64,000 bases of DNA, taken from contig NZ_BAAAXG010000026.1 of assembly GCF_039535475.1 (NCBI RefSeq), positions 620,001 through 684,000 on the forward strand, in the 5' to 3' direction. Below are positions 1-8,343 of the stretch, in pieces. The notes beneath the pieces were generated by a model that was given only the letters and a program-made list of their open reading frames with translations, was not told where the DNA came from and ran no database searches. Numbering within the stretch: position 1 is the first letter of the stretch; each line of letters opens with the position of its first letter. This DNA is from Streptomyces showdoensis. GTDB taxonomy: Bacteria > Actinomycetota > Actinomycetes > Streptomycetales > Streptomycetaceae. The position numbers and the translations under genes are program-made.

Positions 1-743
1 GGGGAGAGGCCCGGATCGCCGAAGAGCTTGCGGCAGGCCTGGACGGTGGCGCTGAACGGGTTCCACTCCGCGATGGGCTGGAGCCAGCCGGGCAGCTTGC
101 TGGAGTCCACGAACGCGTTGGAGATGAAGGTCACCGGGAAGAGCCAGATCAGCCCGCCGGAGGTGGCCGCCTCCGGGGTGCGCACGGACAGGCCGATCAG
201 CGCCCCGATCCAGGTGAAGGCGTAGCCGAGGAGGAGCAGCAGCCCGAACCCGGCCATGATCTTCAGGAAGTTGGTCGGCGCCGCGTAGCCCGGGCGCCAG
301 CCGATGATCAGGGCGACGATCGCCAGGACCAGCAGGGTCAGCGCGGTCTGCACCAGGTCGGCGAGGGTGCGGCCGGTGAGGACCGCGCCGCGGGCCATCG
401 GCAGGGAGCGGAAGCGGTCGATGAGGCCCTTGTGCATGTCGTCGGCGATGCCCGCGCCCGCGCCGGCCGTGGCGAAGGTGACCGTCTGGGCGAAGATGCC
501 GGCCATCAGGAAGTTCTTGTAGACGTCCGGGTCGGTGGTGTCGCCGATCTGCATCGAGCCGCCGAAGACGTACGTGAAGAGGATCACGAACATCACCGGC
601 TGGATCAGACCGAAGATGATCATCTCGGGGATGCGCATCATCCGGATCAGATTGCGCTTGGTGACGACGAGCGAGTCGTGGAACGACTGGGCGACGCCGC
701 CGCGCGGCTTCGACCGGGGCGCGGTGTCGGTCAGGGTGGTCAC
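1..743 (-). CDS. ABC-2 type (DrrB-like) drug exporter permease, partial
   Basis: Membrane subunit of a daunorubicin-resistance type ABC exporter. The reading frame starts with GTG at 743 and runs off the left edge, so about 247 N-terminal residues are visible and the C-terminus is missing. A cytoplasmic N-terminus ends in VVTKRNLIRMMRIPE, a typical DrrB start. A first hydrophobic helix lies near residues 41-61, and further membrane segments surround an amphipathic stretch containing DDMHKGLIDRFRSLPMAR. Its GTG start overlaps the TGA of the upstream ATPase gene (GTGA), so the two subunits are translationally coupled. The substrate cannot be told from the sequence. Low-specificity drug or lipid export is the family norm. 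Confidence 0.9.
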   Translation of the reverse strand, partial: MTTLTDTAPRSKPRGGVAQSFHDSLVVTKRNLIRMMRIPEMIIFGLIQPVMFVILFTYVFGGSMQIGDTTDPDVYKNFLMAGIFAQTVTFATAGAGAGIADDMHKGLIDRFRSLPMARGAVLTGRTLADLVQTALTLLVLAIVALIIGWRPGYAAPTNFLKIMAGFGLLLLLGYAFTWIGALIGLSVRTPEAATSGGLIWLFPVTFISNAFVDSSKLPGWLQPIAEWNPFSATVQACRKLFGDPGLS

Positions 744-1798
744 TTGGCCGCCTCCGTCACCTTGGAGCGCTTGTCGCGGCCGGTCGCGCCGTCCTGCCGG
801 GCCTCGCCCCCGCCGCCGCCCTCGCCGTTCTCGTCGTCGGCGCGCTCGGCCGTGTGGCCGGTGAGGGAGAGGAAGACGTCGTCGAGGGTGGGGCGGCGCA
901 GGCCGATGTCGTCGATCTCGACGCCGACGGCGTCCAGGTCGCGGATGACCTCGGCGAGCAGCTTGGCGCCGCCGGTGACCGGGACGGTGAGCTTGCGGGT
1001 GTGGTTCTCGACGGAGACCTCGCCGTGGCCGATGTCCGCCACCCCGTAGCGCGCGAGGACCTCGCGGGCCGGCGGGATCATCTCGTGGGCGTGGACGACG
1101 ACTTCGACGCGCTCGCCGCCGGTCTGGGCCTTGAGCTGGTCGGAGGTGCCGCGGGCGATGACCTTGCCGTGGTCGATGACGCAGATGTCGTGCGCCAGGT
1201 GGTCGGCCTCCTCCAGGTACTGCGTGGTGAGGAGGAGGGTCGTGCCGCCGGCGACCAGTTCCTGGATGACCTCCCACAGGGCCTGGCGGTTGCGGGGGTC
1301 GAGGCCGGTGGTGGGCTCGTCCATGAACATGACGGGCGGGGAGACGACCAGGGCGGCCGCCAGGTCGAGGCGCCTGCGCATGCCGCCGGAGTAGGTCTTG
1401 GCGGGGCGGTCGGCGGCGTCGGCGAGGTTGAAGCGGTCCAGGAGCTCGCCGGCCCGCGCCTTCGCGGCCTTGCCGCTCAACTGGTAGAGCTGGCCGACCA
1501 TCTGGAGGTTCTCCCGGCCCGTCAGATACTCGTCCACGGCGGCGAACTGTCCGGACAGGCCTATGGAGCGCCTGACCTCGTTGGGGTGCTTGAGCACGTC
1601 GATGCCGGCGACGGAGGCGCGGCCGCTGTCGGGCTGGAGCAGCGTGGTGAGCACGCGCACCGCGGTGGTCTTCCCCGCGCCATTGGGACCGAGGAGGCCC
1701 AGGACGGTGCCCTCGGGCACGTCCAGGTCCACCCCGTCGAGAGCTCGTACGTCACCGAAGGTCTTCACCAGACCTTCGGCGTGGATCGCGCCTGGCAT
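740..1798 (-). CDS. DrrA-family ABC transporter ATP-binding protein
   Basis: Cytoplasmic ATPase of the exporter whose permease follows it with a 4-base overlap. The 352 residues contain a Walker A motif GPNGAGKTT at 37-45, the signature SGGMR at 137-141 and a Walker B VMFMDE at 156-161 followed by the PTTGLD D-loop. The C-terminal third matches the DrrA accessory domain, ending near HTAERADD. The last ~35 residues are a Gly/Glu/Lys-rich tail with no structure that I recognise. It is first in a two-gene operon. A tandem direct repeat 120-140 bp upstream is a possible operator. The DrrA subfamily is clear, but the exported compound is not. Confidence 0.95.
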   Translation of the reverse strand: MPGAIHAEGLVKTFGDVRALDGVDLDVPEGTVLGLLGPNGAGKTTAVRVLTTLLQPDSGRASVAGIDVLKHPNEVRRSIGLSGQFAAVDEYLTGRENLQMVGQLYQLSGKAAKARAGELLDRFNLADAADRPAKTYSGGMRRRLDLAAALVVSPPVMFMDEPTTGLDPRNRQALWEVIQELVAGGTTLLLTTQYLEEADHLAHDICVIDHGKVIARGTSDQLKAQTGGERVEVVVHAHEMIPPAREVLARYGVADIGHGEVSVENHTRKLTVPVTGGAKLLAEVIRDLDAVGVEIDDIGLRRPTLDDVFLSLTGHTAERADDENGEGGGGGEARQDGATGRDKRSKVTEAAK

Positions 1799-1920
1799 GT
1801 GGGTTCTCCCAGCGAGTGTGGCGGGATTCTTCTTTTGTCCTGATCCGGGCGTTTCCGTCCAAGTCTAGGAACGCCGGACGGCCGGCGCCCGGCGAACGAG
1901 TGACCTGGACCACAAGCTAA

Positions 1921-1940
1921 CGCGATACATCGCGATACAC
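1921..1940. promoter_or_regulatory. Tandem 10-bp direct repeat, possible operator of the ABC exporter
   Basis: CGCGATACAT is followed immediately by CGCGATACAC, a 9/10 direct repeat that includes the self-complementary core ATCGCGAT. It lies in the 206-bp gap between ilvA and the ABC ATPase, about 123-142 bp upstream of the ATPase start, in the position expected for its promoter. No regulator gene is adjacent on this side, so the binding protein is unknown. PadR or TetR families often control such exporters. Confidence 0.4.
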
Positions 1941-2004
1941 AACCGGTTCACGCCATCCCACGGATCCTCGGCCCGGGCCTCGGCCCGGCCCTCGGCCCGG
2001 GCCC

Positions 2005-3237
2005 TCAGCTCAGCACCGTGTACCCCGCGTCCCGCAGCGCCGCCTCCACCTCCGCGCAGTGCTCCGGTCCCTTCGTCTCCAGCTGCAGCTCGACCTCCAC
2101 CTCGGTGAGGCCGAGGCGCGGGTCCGTCCGCACGTGGCCCACGTCCAGCACGTTGGCGTCCACCACCGTCAGCACCGCGAGCAGCGTCGCCAGCGCGCCC
2201 GGCCGGTCGGTCACCTTGACCCGCAGGCTCAGGTACCGGCCTCCGGCGACCATGCCGTGCCGCAGCACCCGCTGCATCAGGAGCGGGTCCACGTTGCCGC
2301 CGGACAGCACCGCCACCACCGGCCCCCGACCGAACGCCTCCGGATCGGCCATCAGCGCCGCCACCGGGCTCGCCCCGGCCGGCTCCACCACCAGCTTCGC
2401 CCGCTCCAGGCAGAGCAGCAGCGCCGCCGCGATCTGGTCCTCCGTGACGGTCCGGACCTCGTCCACGTACTCCTGGACGATCGCGAACGGCACCTCGCCG
2501 GGGCGTCCGACCCGGATCCCGTCCGCCATCGTCACCGGCGACTCGACCGCCACCGGGTGCCCCGCCGCCAGCGAGGGCGGATAGGCCGCCGCCCCCTCCG
2601 CCTGCACGCCGATCACCCGCACGTCGGGCCGCAGCGACTTCACCGCGAGGCCGATCCCGGCCACCAGCCCGCCGCCGCCGACCCCCACCAGGATCGTCCG
2701 GACCTCGGGGCACTGCTCCAGGATCTCCAGGCCGACCGTGCCCTGCCCGGCGATGACGTCGGGGTGGTCGAAGGGGTGGATGAGGACCGCGCCGGTCTCC
2801 CGCGCGTACTCCTCGGCCGCCGCGAGCGTCTCGTCCACCACGTGCCCGTGCAGCCGCACGTCCGCCCCGTAGTCGCGGGTCGCCGCCACCTTCGGCAGCG
2901 GGGCGCCGACCGGCATGAAGACCGTGGCGTGCACGCCGAGCAGCGCGGAGGCCAGCGCCACGCCCTGCGCGTGGTTGCCCGCCGAGGCGGCGACCACGCC
3001 CGCCGCGCGCTGCTCCGGCCGCAGCCCCGCGATCCGCACGTACGCGCCGCGCAGCTTGAACGAGCCGGTCCGCTGGAGGTTCTCGCACTTCAGGTGCACC
3101 GGAGCGCCGACCAGCGAGGACAGGTGGCGGCTGCCCTCCAGCGCAGTCATCCGGGCCACCCCGGCGAGCATCTTCTGCGCTCCTCGCACATCGTCGAGGA
3201 TCACTCGCTGAAAGGGGTCTGGCGTACGGAAGCTCAT
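2005..3237 (-). CDS. ilvA: Threonine ammonia-lyase (biosynthetic/catabolic threonine dehydratase)
   Basis: PLP enzyme that deaminates L-threonine to 2-oxobutanoate, the first step toward isoleucine. The 410-residue protein has the Schiff-base lysine K61 in GSFKLRGAY, the SAGNHAQG substrate loop, and the glycine-rich phosphate loop VGVGGGGLVAG. A single C-terminal ACT-like domain covers about residues 330-410 (LRVKVTDRPGALATLL). One ACT domain and this length fit the short actinobacterial IlvA form rather than the 500-residue E. coli enzyme. It is divergent from the MarR gene, with about 170 bp between them. The 3' flank (1969-2004) is a CTCGGCCCGG-rich low-complexity tract. Confidence 0.95.
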   Translation of the reverse strand: MSFRTPDPFQRVILDDVRGAQKMLAGVARMTALEGSRHLSSLVGAPVHLKCENLQRTGSFKLRGAYVRIAGLRPEQRAAGVVAASAGNHAQGVALASALLGVHATVFMPVGAPLPKVAATRDYGADVRLHGHVVDETLAAAEEYARETGAVLIHPFDHPDVIAGQGTVGLEILEQCPEVRTILVGVGGGGLVAGIGLAVKSLRPDVRVIGVQAEGAAAYPPSLAAGHPVAVESPVTMADGIRVGRPGEVPFAIVQEYVDEVRTVTEDQIAAALLLCLERAKLVVEPAGASPVAALMADPEAFGRGPVVAVLSGGNVDPLLMQRVLRHGMVAGGRYLSLRVKVTDRPGALATLLAVLTVVDANVLDVGHVRTDPRLGLTEVEVELQLETKGPEHCAEVEAALRDAGYTVLS

Positions 3238-3406
3238 GACATCAAGTTTCGCAGTTCAACGGGTATGTGGCCGCCCGGGGAACCCGCGCCCGGTCCGGCC
3301 CGGAGCCCGTTCCGATCCGGATCGCGCAGCCCCGGTACGGACCCCGGCCGGTCCGCGTACTCTGTCCCCCACCAACCGACCACCGCACGAGAGAGCCCCT
3401 ACAGCC

Positions 3407-3934
3407 ATGCCCACATCTCAGGACATGACGACAGAGCTTGACCCCGGCCTCCTCGATGCCCTCCAGCACCAGGTGGCCGTCTTCGCCAGACGGGCCGAGC
3501 AGACCCGGCTCGGCGGCACCGGGCAGCTCCGCAACTCCATGGACCGCGCCGCGTACCTGCTGCTCAACCGGCTCGACCAGGAGGGCCCCATGGGCGTCAA
3601 GGCGCTCGCCGCAGGCATGGGCATCGACTCCTCCACCGTCACCCGCCAGGTCGCCCCGCTCGTCGACACCGGCCTGGTCAAGCGCACCTCCCACCCCGAG
3701 GACGGGCGCGCCGTCGTGCTCCAGCTCTCCCCGCGCGGGCAGGCCCGCCTGGAGGAGGTGCGGCTCTCCCGCCGGCAGCTGATGGCGGAGGTGACCGAGG
3801 GCTGGACGCCCGACGAGCGCGAGTCCTTCACCACCCTGCTCACGCGCTTCAACTCGGCACTCTCCGCACGCCAGTCGGGCCTGCCCGTGGTCCAGGAGGC
3901 CGCCGCCCCCGCGGAGTCCTCGCCGGAGTCTTGA
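3407..3934 (+). CDS. MarR-family transcriptional regulator
   Basis: A 175-residue DNA-binding protein of the MarR winged-helix family. Helices around residues 30-60 form the dimer region. The recognition helix lies in the stretch containing MGVKALAAGMGIDSSTVTRQ, followed by the wing RTSHPEDGRAVVLQLS, which carries the family's DxR signature. I chose ATG 3407 because the longer frame back to 3236 encodes a Pro/Arg-rich non-conserved leader and would overlap the ilvA start. It is divergent from ilvA and followed after 31 bp by the sigma-like gene. Its ligand and targets are unknown. Control of itself or of ilvA is possible but unproven. Confidence 0.9.
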   Translation: MPTSQDMTTELDPGLLDALQHQVAVFARRAEQTRLGGTGQLRNSMDRAAYLLLNRLDQEGPMGVKALAAGMGIDSSTVTRQVAPLVDTGLVKRTSHPEDGRAVVLQLSPRGQARLEEVRLSRRQLMAEVTEGWTPDERESFTTLLTRFNSALSARQSGLPVVQEAAAPAESSPES

Positions 3935-3965
3935 CCCCGGGCGCGCGCTGCCCTCATATGAGGAG

Positions 3966-4430
3966 GTGCGTGAGCGGAGAACCGGCCGGAGCGGCCGGAA
4001 CGGCCTCGGCGGCGAAGACGCCTACCGCACCCGGGAGTTCCACGCGTTCGTGGCCGGGGCGGCGGGCCGGCTGCTGCACACCGCGACCCTGCTCACCACC
4101 GAGCCCGCGCACCGCAACCCGCGCGCGCAGGCCCTGCTGACGGCCGCCCTCGCCCACACCTACGCCCAGTGGGACCGGCTGCGCGGCGAGGACCCGTACG
4201 ACGTCACCCGCTCGGAACTCGCCACCCGCTTCGCCCGCACCGCCTGGCGGCACCACCGCGGCCTGGGCGGGGTGCTCTCCGCACTCACCCCGCAGGAACG
4301 CCTGATCGTCGTGCTCCGGCTGTACGAGGGGGTGGCCGAGGAGCAGACCGCGGCGCTGCTCGGGCTGCCCGAGGAGCGGGTGCGGGCGGTCTGCGCCCGC
4401 TCCGTCTCGGCCCTGCGGGCGGCCTCGTGA
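3966..4430 (+). CDS. Sigma-70-like HTH protein
   Basis: A 154-residue protein with a sigma-factor region 4-like C-terminus. The segment LTPQERLIVVLRLYEGVAEE, followed by a helix-turn-helix with LLGLPEERVRAVCARSVSALR, resembles ECF sigma region 4.2. The N-terminal half (AGAAGRLLHTATLL) resembles a degenerate region 2 of SigE-type ECF proteins. The GTG start at 3966 sits very close to AGGAG, so the true start is uncertain. Its TGA overlaps the GTG of the next gene, a small membrane protein, as in sigma/anti-sigma pairs. It may be a sigma factor, or a sigma-like DNA-binding protein without polymerase function. Confidence 0.7.
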   Translation: MRERRTGRSGRNGLGGEDAYRTREFHAFVAGAAGRLLHTATLLTTEPAHRNPRAQALLTAALAHTYAQWDRLRGEDPYDVTRSELATRFARTAWRHHRGLGGVLSALTPQERLIVVLRLYEGVAEEQTAALLGLPEERVRAVCARSVSALRAAS

Positions 4431-4678
4431 GCCGGCACGAGCACAAGGAGGACGAGGTCCGGCGGATGCTGGAGAGCGGGCACCCGCACGTGCCCGGCGA
4501 CCTCGCCGCCCGGGCCACGGCCCGCGGCGTCCGGCTGCTGCACCGGGCCCGGGCGGTGCGGCGGATCTGGTGGACGCTGCTCGGCCTGGCGGTCTGCGCC
4601 TTCGTCGTCTGGGCCTCGATGGTCCGGCCCTGGGAGGCCCCGCCGGCCGGGACGACGCCGCCGCTCGAAGGCTGGTGA
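4427..4678 (+). CDS. Small single-pass membrane protein coupled to the sigma-like gene
   Basis: An 83-residue protein starting with GTG inside the stop of the sigma-like gene (GTGA overlap). The N-terminal ~45 residues are charged and cytoplasmic-looking (EHKEDEVRRMLESG). One transmembrane helix follows at about 48-66 (IWWTLLGLAVCAFVVWASM), and a Pro-rich tail would then be extracytoplasmic. Size and topology fit a membrane-tethered partner of the upstream protein. I see no HxxxCxxC zinc motif, so it is not a classical ZAS anti-sigma factor. A role as anti-sigma-like anchor is inferred only from coupling and topology. Confidence 0.7.
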   Translation: MSRHEHKEDEVRRMLESGHPHVPGDLAARATARGVRLLHRARAVRRIWWTLLGLAVCAFVVWASMVRPWEAPPAGTTPPLEGW

Positions 4679-4721
4679 GGGCGGGCGGGACGTGGGGCCG
4701 CGGACCCGCACCGCACGCGAA

Positions 4722-4752
4722 GGGGCCGGGTCCCGTCACGGAACCCGGCCCC
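4722..4752. terminator. Hairpin terminator between convergent genes
   Basis: A perfect 10-bp stem, GGGGCCGGGT at 4722-4731 pairing with ACCCGGCCCC at 4743-4752, with an 11-nt loop. It lies between the small membrane protein gene and the convergent metB and can serve both strands. There is no U-tract, as is usual in Streptomyces. Confidence 0.75.
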
Positions 4753-4789
4753 CGTCCGTACCGACGCGCGTCCCTACCCTCGCGGGTGA

Positions 4790-5944
4790 CTAGCCCAGCG
4801 CCTCGCGCAGGTCGGCGAGCAGGTCGTCGACGTTCTCGATGCCGACCGACAGGCGGACCAGGTCCGCCGGGACCTCCAGGGCGGAGCCCGCGACGCTCGC
4901 GTGGGTCATCCGGCCCGGGTGCTCGATCAGCGACTCGACGCCGCCCAGGGACTCGCCCAGGGTGAACAGCTTGGCGCGGTTGCAGACCTCGACCGCCGCC
5001 TCCTCGCCGCCCTCGACGCGGAAGGAGATCATGCCGCCGAAGTTGCGCATCTGCTTGGCCGCGATCTCGTGGCCCGGGTGCTCCGGCAGGCCCGGGTAGA
5101 GGACCTGGGTGACCTTCGGGTGCTGGGTCAGCATCTCGACGATCTTGGCGGCGTTCTCGCTGTGCCGGTCCATGCGGACGGCGAGCGTCTTGATGCCGCG
5201 CAGCACGATCCAGGAGTCGAACGGGCCGGCCACCGCGCCCATCGCGTTCTGGTGGTAGGCCAGTTCCTCGCCGAGCTCCGCGTCGGCCGTCACCAGGGCG
5301 CCACCGACGACGTCGGAGTGGCCGCCCATGTACTTGGTCAGGGAGTGCACGACGACGTCCGCGCCGAGCGCCAGCGGCTGCTGGAGGTAGGGCGAGGCGA
5401 AGGTGTTGTCGACGACGAGCTTCGCGCCGGCCTGGCGGGCCACGCCCGCGACGGCCTCGATGTCGGTGATGCCGAGCAGCGGGTTCGAGGGGGTCTCGAC
5501 CCAGATCAGCTTCGTGCGCTCGTTGAGCGCGCCGCGCACCGACTCGATGTCGGAGGTGTCCGCGACGGAGAAGTCCACGCCCCAGCGCTGGACGACCTTG
5601 GCGAACAGGCGGAAGGTGCCGCCGTAGGCGTCGTTGGGGATGACCACGTGGTCGCCCGGGACGAGGAGGGTGCGCAGCAGGCAGTCCTCGGCGGCGAGGC
5701 CGGAGGCGAAGGCGAGGCCGCGGCGGCCGCCCTCCAGCGCCGCCAGGTTCTCCTCCAGGGCGGTACGGGTCGGGTTGGCGCTGCGGCTGTACTCGTAGCC
5801 GCCGCGGAGCCCGCCCACGCCGTCCTGCTTGTAGGTGGACACCTGGTAGATGGGCGGGACGACCGCGCCGGTCAGCGGGTCTGCGGTGTTGCCCGCGTGG
5901 ATGGCGCGGGTCTCGAAGTTCTGGTGGGAGTGCTGGTCGCTCAT
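4790..5944 (-). CDS. metB: Cystathionine gamma-synthase (Cys/Met PLP enzyme)
   Basis: PLP-dependent enzyme of the Cys/Met metabolism family. It joins an activated homoserine ester to cysteine, giving cystathionine for methionine synthesis. The 384 residues have the usual length. The N-terminal RAIHAGNTADPLTGAVVPPI, the YEYSRSANPTR active-site segment and the PLP lysine K204 in HSLTKYMGGHSD are all present. It could equally work as cystathionine gamma-lyase, because the two activities are hard to separate by sequence. The monocistronic position with its own terminator agrees with a housekeeping role. Only 72 bp separate its start from the divergent gene at 6017, so both promoters lie there. 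Confidence 0.9.
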   Translation of the reverse strand: MSDQHSHQNFETRAIHAGNTADPLTGAVVPPIYQVSTYKQDGVGGLRGGYEYSRSANPTRTALEENLAALEGGRRGLAFASGLAAEDCLLRTLLVPGDHVVIPNDAYGGTFRLFAKVVQRWGVDFSVADTSDIESVRGALNERTKLIWVETPSNPLLGITDIEAVAGVARQAGAKLVVDNTFASPYLQQPLALGADVVVHSLTKYMGGHSDVVGGALVTADAELGEELAYHQNAMGAVAGPFDSWIVLRGIKTLAVRMDRHSENAAKIVEMLTQHPKVTQVLYPGLPEHPGHEIAAKQMRNFGGMISFRVEGGEEAAVEVCNRAKLFTLGESLGGVESLIEHPGRMTHASVAGSALEVPADLVRLSVGIENVDDLLADLREALG

Positions 5945-6016
5945 GGTCAGGAGCGTAGTGCCGAGGGGGCCCGCCCGCCGCCGTATGTCTCACCGGGTGT
6001 CCTGGACAATGGACGC

Positions 6017-7123
6017 ATGGACATTCTGTGGTTCCTGATCGCGCTCGGGCTGCTCTTCGGCATCCTGGGCCCCTACGTGCTGCGCCGGCGCGGCGGCGGC
6101 ATCCGGCAGGTGGCGCCCGGCGCCCCCGACGCGGCGGACCCGGAGGCGTACGGCTTCCTCCGGCAGGAACAGCAGGACGTACGGCTCCCCGGCCCCGACC
6201 GCGACCTCCTGGACGTGCTCGACGTCGTGCAGGCCACCCAGGACTGGCGGGCCGCCTCGCAGCTCCTGAAGGGCACCGCCAAGGAGGGCGAGTCGCGCTG
6301 GCAGCGGGTCCAGGCATTCGCGGGCGCCGCCTCCCTCGAACTGGCCGAGCGGCCGGGCGTCGGCGGGGCGTGGCTGCGGTCCTGGCGGGCCGAGGCGCCC
6401 AAGGACCCCGGCGGCGCGCAGGTGTACGCGGAGTTCCTGGTGCAGCAGGCGTGGCGCTCCTCGGCGGCCGGCACCGACGACTTCCGGATCATCCTGGAGG
6501 AGGCGCGGGCCGCGTGCGGCCAGGCCGCGCTGCTCGCGCCGGGCGACCCCGTGCCGTACATCTCCGAACTGGCCGTGGCGCGCGGACTGGGCGACACCCA
6601 CGAGCAGTTCGACCAGGTGTGGGCGAAGGTCATCGACCGCGCGCCGCAGCACATGGGGGCGCATCTGGCGGCGCTGCACTACTGGTGCGAGAAGTGGCAC
6701 GGCTCGCGCGAGGAGGCGGACCACTTCGCGACCACGGCCGCGGCCCGCGCCCCGCACGGCTCGCTGCTGGCGGCGCTGCCGCTGTTCGCCGTCTTCGAGC
6801 ACCAGCCGGACCTGGTGATCGTGCAGGACTACTACCGCACCGCGGTGGTGTCCAAGGCGATGGAGGGCGCGCTGTACGCGGTGCACTCGGCGCGTCCGGA
6901 CGACCCGATGCTGGCGCACGTACGCCACCTGCTGGTGCACTTCCTGGTCCGCGCGGAGCGCTGGGAGGAGGCCATGCGGCTGCTGGTGCGGGTGGACGGC
7001 TACGTGGGCGCGCTGCCGTGGACGCTGAGCGGGGACCCGGCGCTGGAGTACACGGTGTACCGGAACCTGGCGGTGGCCGGCTACGAGTCGAACGGCGGCA
7101 GCCCGGCTACGCTGGCGCGCTAG
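6017..7123 (+). CDS. Membrane-anchored helical-repeat protein of unknown function
   Basis: A 368-residue protein starting at ATG 6017, just after a short divergent promoter region. A single N-terminal membrane helix (residues 2-22, [20 protein letters not shown]) is followed by basic RRRGGG, placing the rest in the cytoplasm. The remainder is alpha-helical with TPR-like hydrophobic spacing ([23 protein letters not shown]), but I see no exact TPR consensus. I do not recognise a named family. Similar anchored helical proteins are widespread in Streptomyces. A strong hairpin follows the stop codon, so it is probably monocistronic. Confidence 0.8.
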   Translation: MDILWFLIALGLLFGILGPYVLRRRGGGIRQVAPGAPDAADPEAYGFLRQEQQDVRLPGPDRDLLDVLDVVQATQDWRAASQLLKGTAKEGESRWQRVQAFAGAASLELAERPGVGGAWLRSWRAEAPKDPGGAQVYAEFLVQQAWRSSAAGTDDFRIILEEARAACGQAALLAPGDPVPYISELAVARGLGDTHEQFDQVWAKVIDRAPQHMGAHLAALHYWCEKWHGSREEADHFATTAAARAPHGSLLAALPLFAVFEHQPDLVIVQDYYRTAVVSKAMEGALYAVHSARPDDPMLAHVRHLLVHFLVRAERWEEAMRLLVRVDGYVGALPWTLSGDPALEYTVYRNLAVAGYESNGGSPATLAR

Positions 7124-7149
7124 CGCTCCGGTGCCCGCCGTCACGGCGT

Positions 7150-7183
7150 GAGGGCCCCCGGCGGGAATCCGCCGGGGGCCCTC
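7150..7183. terminator. Hairpin terminator
   Basis: A perfect 15-bp stem (7150-7164 with 7169-7183) around the loop GAAT. It lies 27 bp after the preceding stop codon and upstream of msrA. Confidence 0.8.
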
Positions 7184-7227
7184 GGCGTTGTGCTGGGAGC
7201 CCCACGACCGTCGAGGAGAGATGCCCG

Positions 7228-7887
7228 ATGTTCCTGTCCCGCACCCCCGTCCTCCCCACCGCCGACCAGGCCCTGCGCGGCCGTCCCGAGCCCGAGTTCG
7301 CGGTGCCGGAGCGGCACACCGTGCTCGGCACCCCGCTCCTCGGGCCCTACCCGGAGGGCCTGGAGGTCGCGGACTTCGGCCTGGGCTGCTTCTGGGGGGC
7401 CGAGCGCAAGTTCTGGCAGACCGAGGGGGTGTACACGACCCTCGTCGGCTACCAGGGCGGTCCGACGCCGAACCCGGTGTACGAGGAGGTCTGCTCGGGC
7501 CTCACCGGCCACACCGAGGTCGTCCGGGTGGTCTTCGACCCCGCGAAGGTGTCGTACGAGCGGCTCCTGAAGCTCTTCTGGGAGTCGCACAACCCGACCC
7601 AGGGCTTCCGCCAGGGCAACGACGTCGGCACCCAGTACCGCTCGGCCGTCTACACCCACTCCCCCGAGCAGGCCGCCACGGCCGAGGCCTCCCGCGAGGC
7701 CTACCAGAAGGTCCTGACCGGCTCCGGATACGGCACCATCACCACCGAGCTCCTCCCGGCCGAGGGCCGCCCCTTCTACCCGGCCGAGGGCTACCACCAG
7801 CAGTACCTGGACAAGAACCCGGCGGGCTACTGCGGCATCGGCGGCACGGGCGTCTCGTGCCCCATCGGGGTCGCGCGGGCGGAGTAG
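7228..7887 (+). CDS. msrA: Peptide methionine-(S)-S-oxide reductase MsrA
   Basis: Repairs oxidised methionine in proteins by reducing the S-sulfoxide. The 219-residue protein has the catalytic cysteine C54 in the canonical GCFWGAER motif, with conserved [19 protein letters not shown] and NDVGTQYRS segments. Resolving cysteines lie at the C-terminus in [13 protein letters not shown] chose ATG 7228 over ATG 7221 because 7221 is out of frame and GAGGAGA sits about 9 bases upstream. The N-terminal extension of about 45 residues is typical of the longer bacterial MsrA form. It is convergent with the DUF1330 gene. No MsrB gene is in the window. Confidence 0.96.
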   Translation: MFLSRTPVLPTADQALRGRPEPEFAVPERHTVLGTPLLGPYPEGLEVADFGLGCFWGAERKFWQTEGVYTTLVGYQGGPTPNPVYEEVCSGLTGHTEVVRVVFDPAKVSYERLLKLFWESHNPTQGFRQGNDVGTQYRSAVYTHSPEQAATAEASREAYQKVLTGSGYGTITTELLPAEGRPFYPAEGYHQQYLDKNPAGYCGIGGTGVSCPIGVARAE

Positions 7888-7891
7888 CGGC

Positions 7892-8242
7892 TCAGGCCGG
7901 CGGCGCGGCGCGGAGCCGTGCCGCCGTGGCGGACGCCGCGTAGCCCTCGGGGACGCCGTCGATCAGCAGGACGTCGCCGGCCATGTGCCGGGTGCGCAGC
8001 GGTATCAGGGCCCGGTAGGGCTCGGAGTCGTACCAGTCGCGGGCGTCCTCGTACGTCGGGAAGCCGATGATCACGAGGGCGCCGGGCCACTCGCCCTCGC
8101 GGACCTCGCGCTCGGGGGCGCCGTGGACGAGGAAGCGCCCGCCGAAGGGGTCCAGGGTGTCCTGGATGCGCTCCATGTAGGTGAAGACCTCCTCGTCGAG
8201 GACGGGCTTCGGGTGCAGGTTTCCGATGGCGTATGCGGTCAT
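7892..8242 (-). CDS. DUF1330-family protein
   Basis: A 116-residue cytoplasmic protein with a ferredoxin-like dimeric alpha/beta-barrel fold (family level). The segments TAYAIGNLHPKPVLDEEVFTY, GGRFLVHG and LVIIGFPTYEDARDWYDSEPY are the hallmarks of DUF1330. I placed the start at ATG 8242 (MTAYAIG) rather than seven codons earlier, because the family begins with this beta strand. Its biochemical role is unknown; some relatives bind small molecules. It is convergent with msrA (4 bp between stops) and downstream of the alcohol dehydrogenase on the same strand. Confidence 0.85.
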   Translation of the reverse strand: MTAYAIGNLHPKPVLDEEVFTYMERIQDTLDPFGGRFLVHGAPEREVREGEWPGALVIIGFPTYEDARDWYDSEPYRALIPLRTRHMAGDVLLIDGVPEGYAASATAARLRAAPPA

Positions 8243-8343
8243 GGGTACAGCGTGCCGGGGCATGCCGTACGGGGTCGATTACCCCGGACGTCATGCCCCG
8301 GTGCGGTGCCGTGCCGTGCGCTGCGCCTCGGCGCGGCCGTGCG

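Noticed and set aside
4790..6016. Possible methionine-related riboswitch (SAM or cobalamin) upstream of metB
   Set aside because: Only 72 bp separate metB from the divergent gene, too short for these riboswitches, and no conserved core was seen.
5990..7144. Minus-strand frame opposite the helical-repeat protein
   Set aside because: It is Arg/His/Gln-rich with no motif. The plus-strand frame has a membrane anchor and normal codon use.
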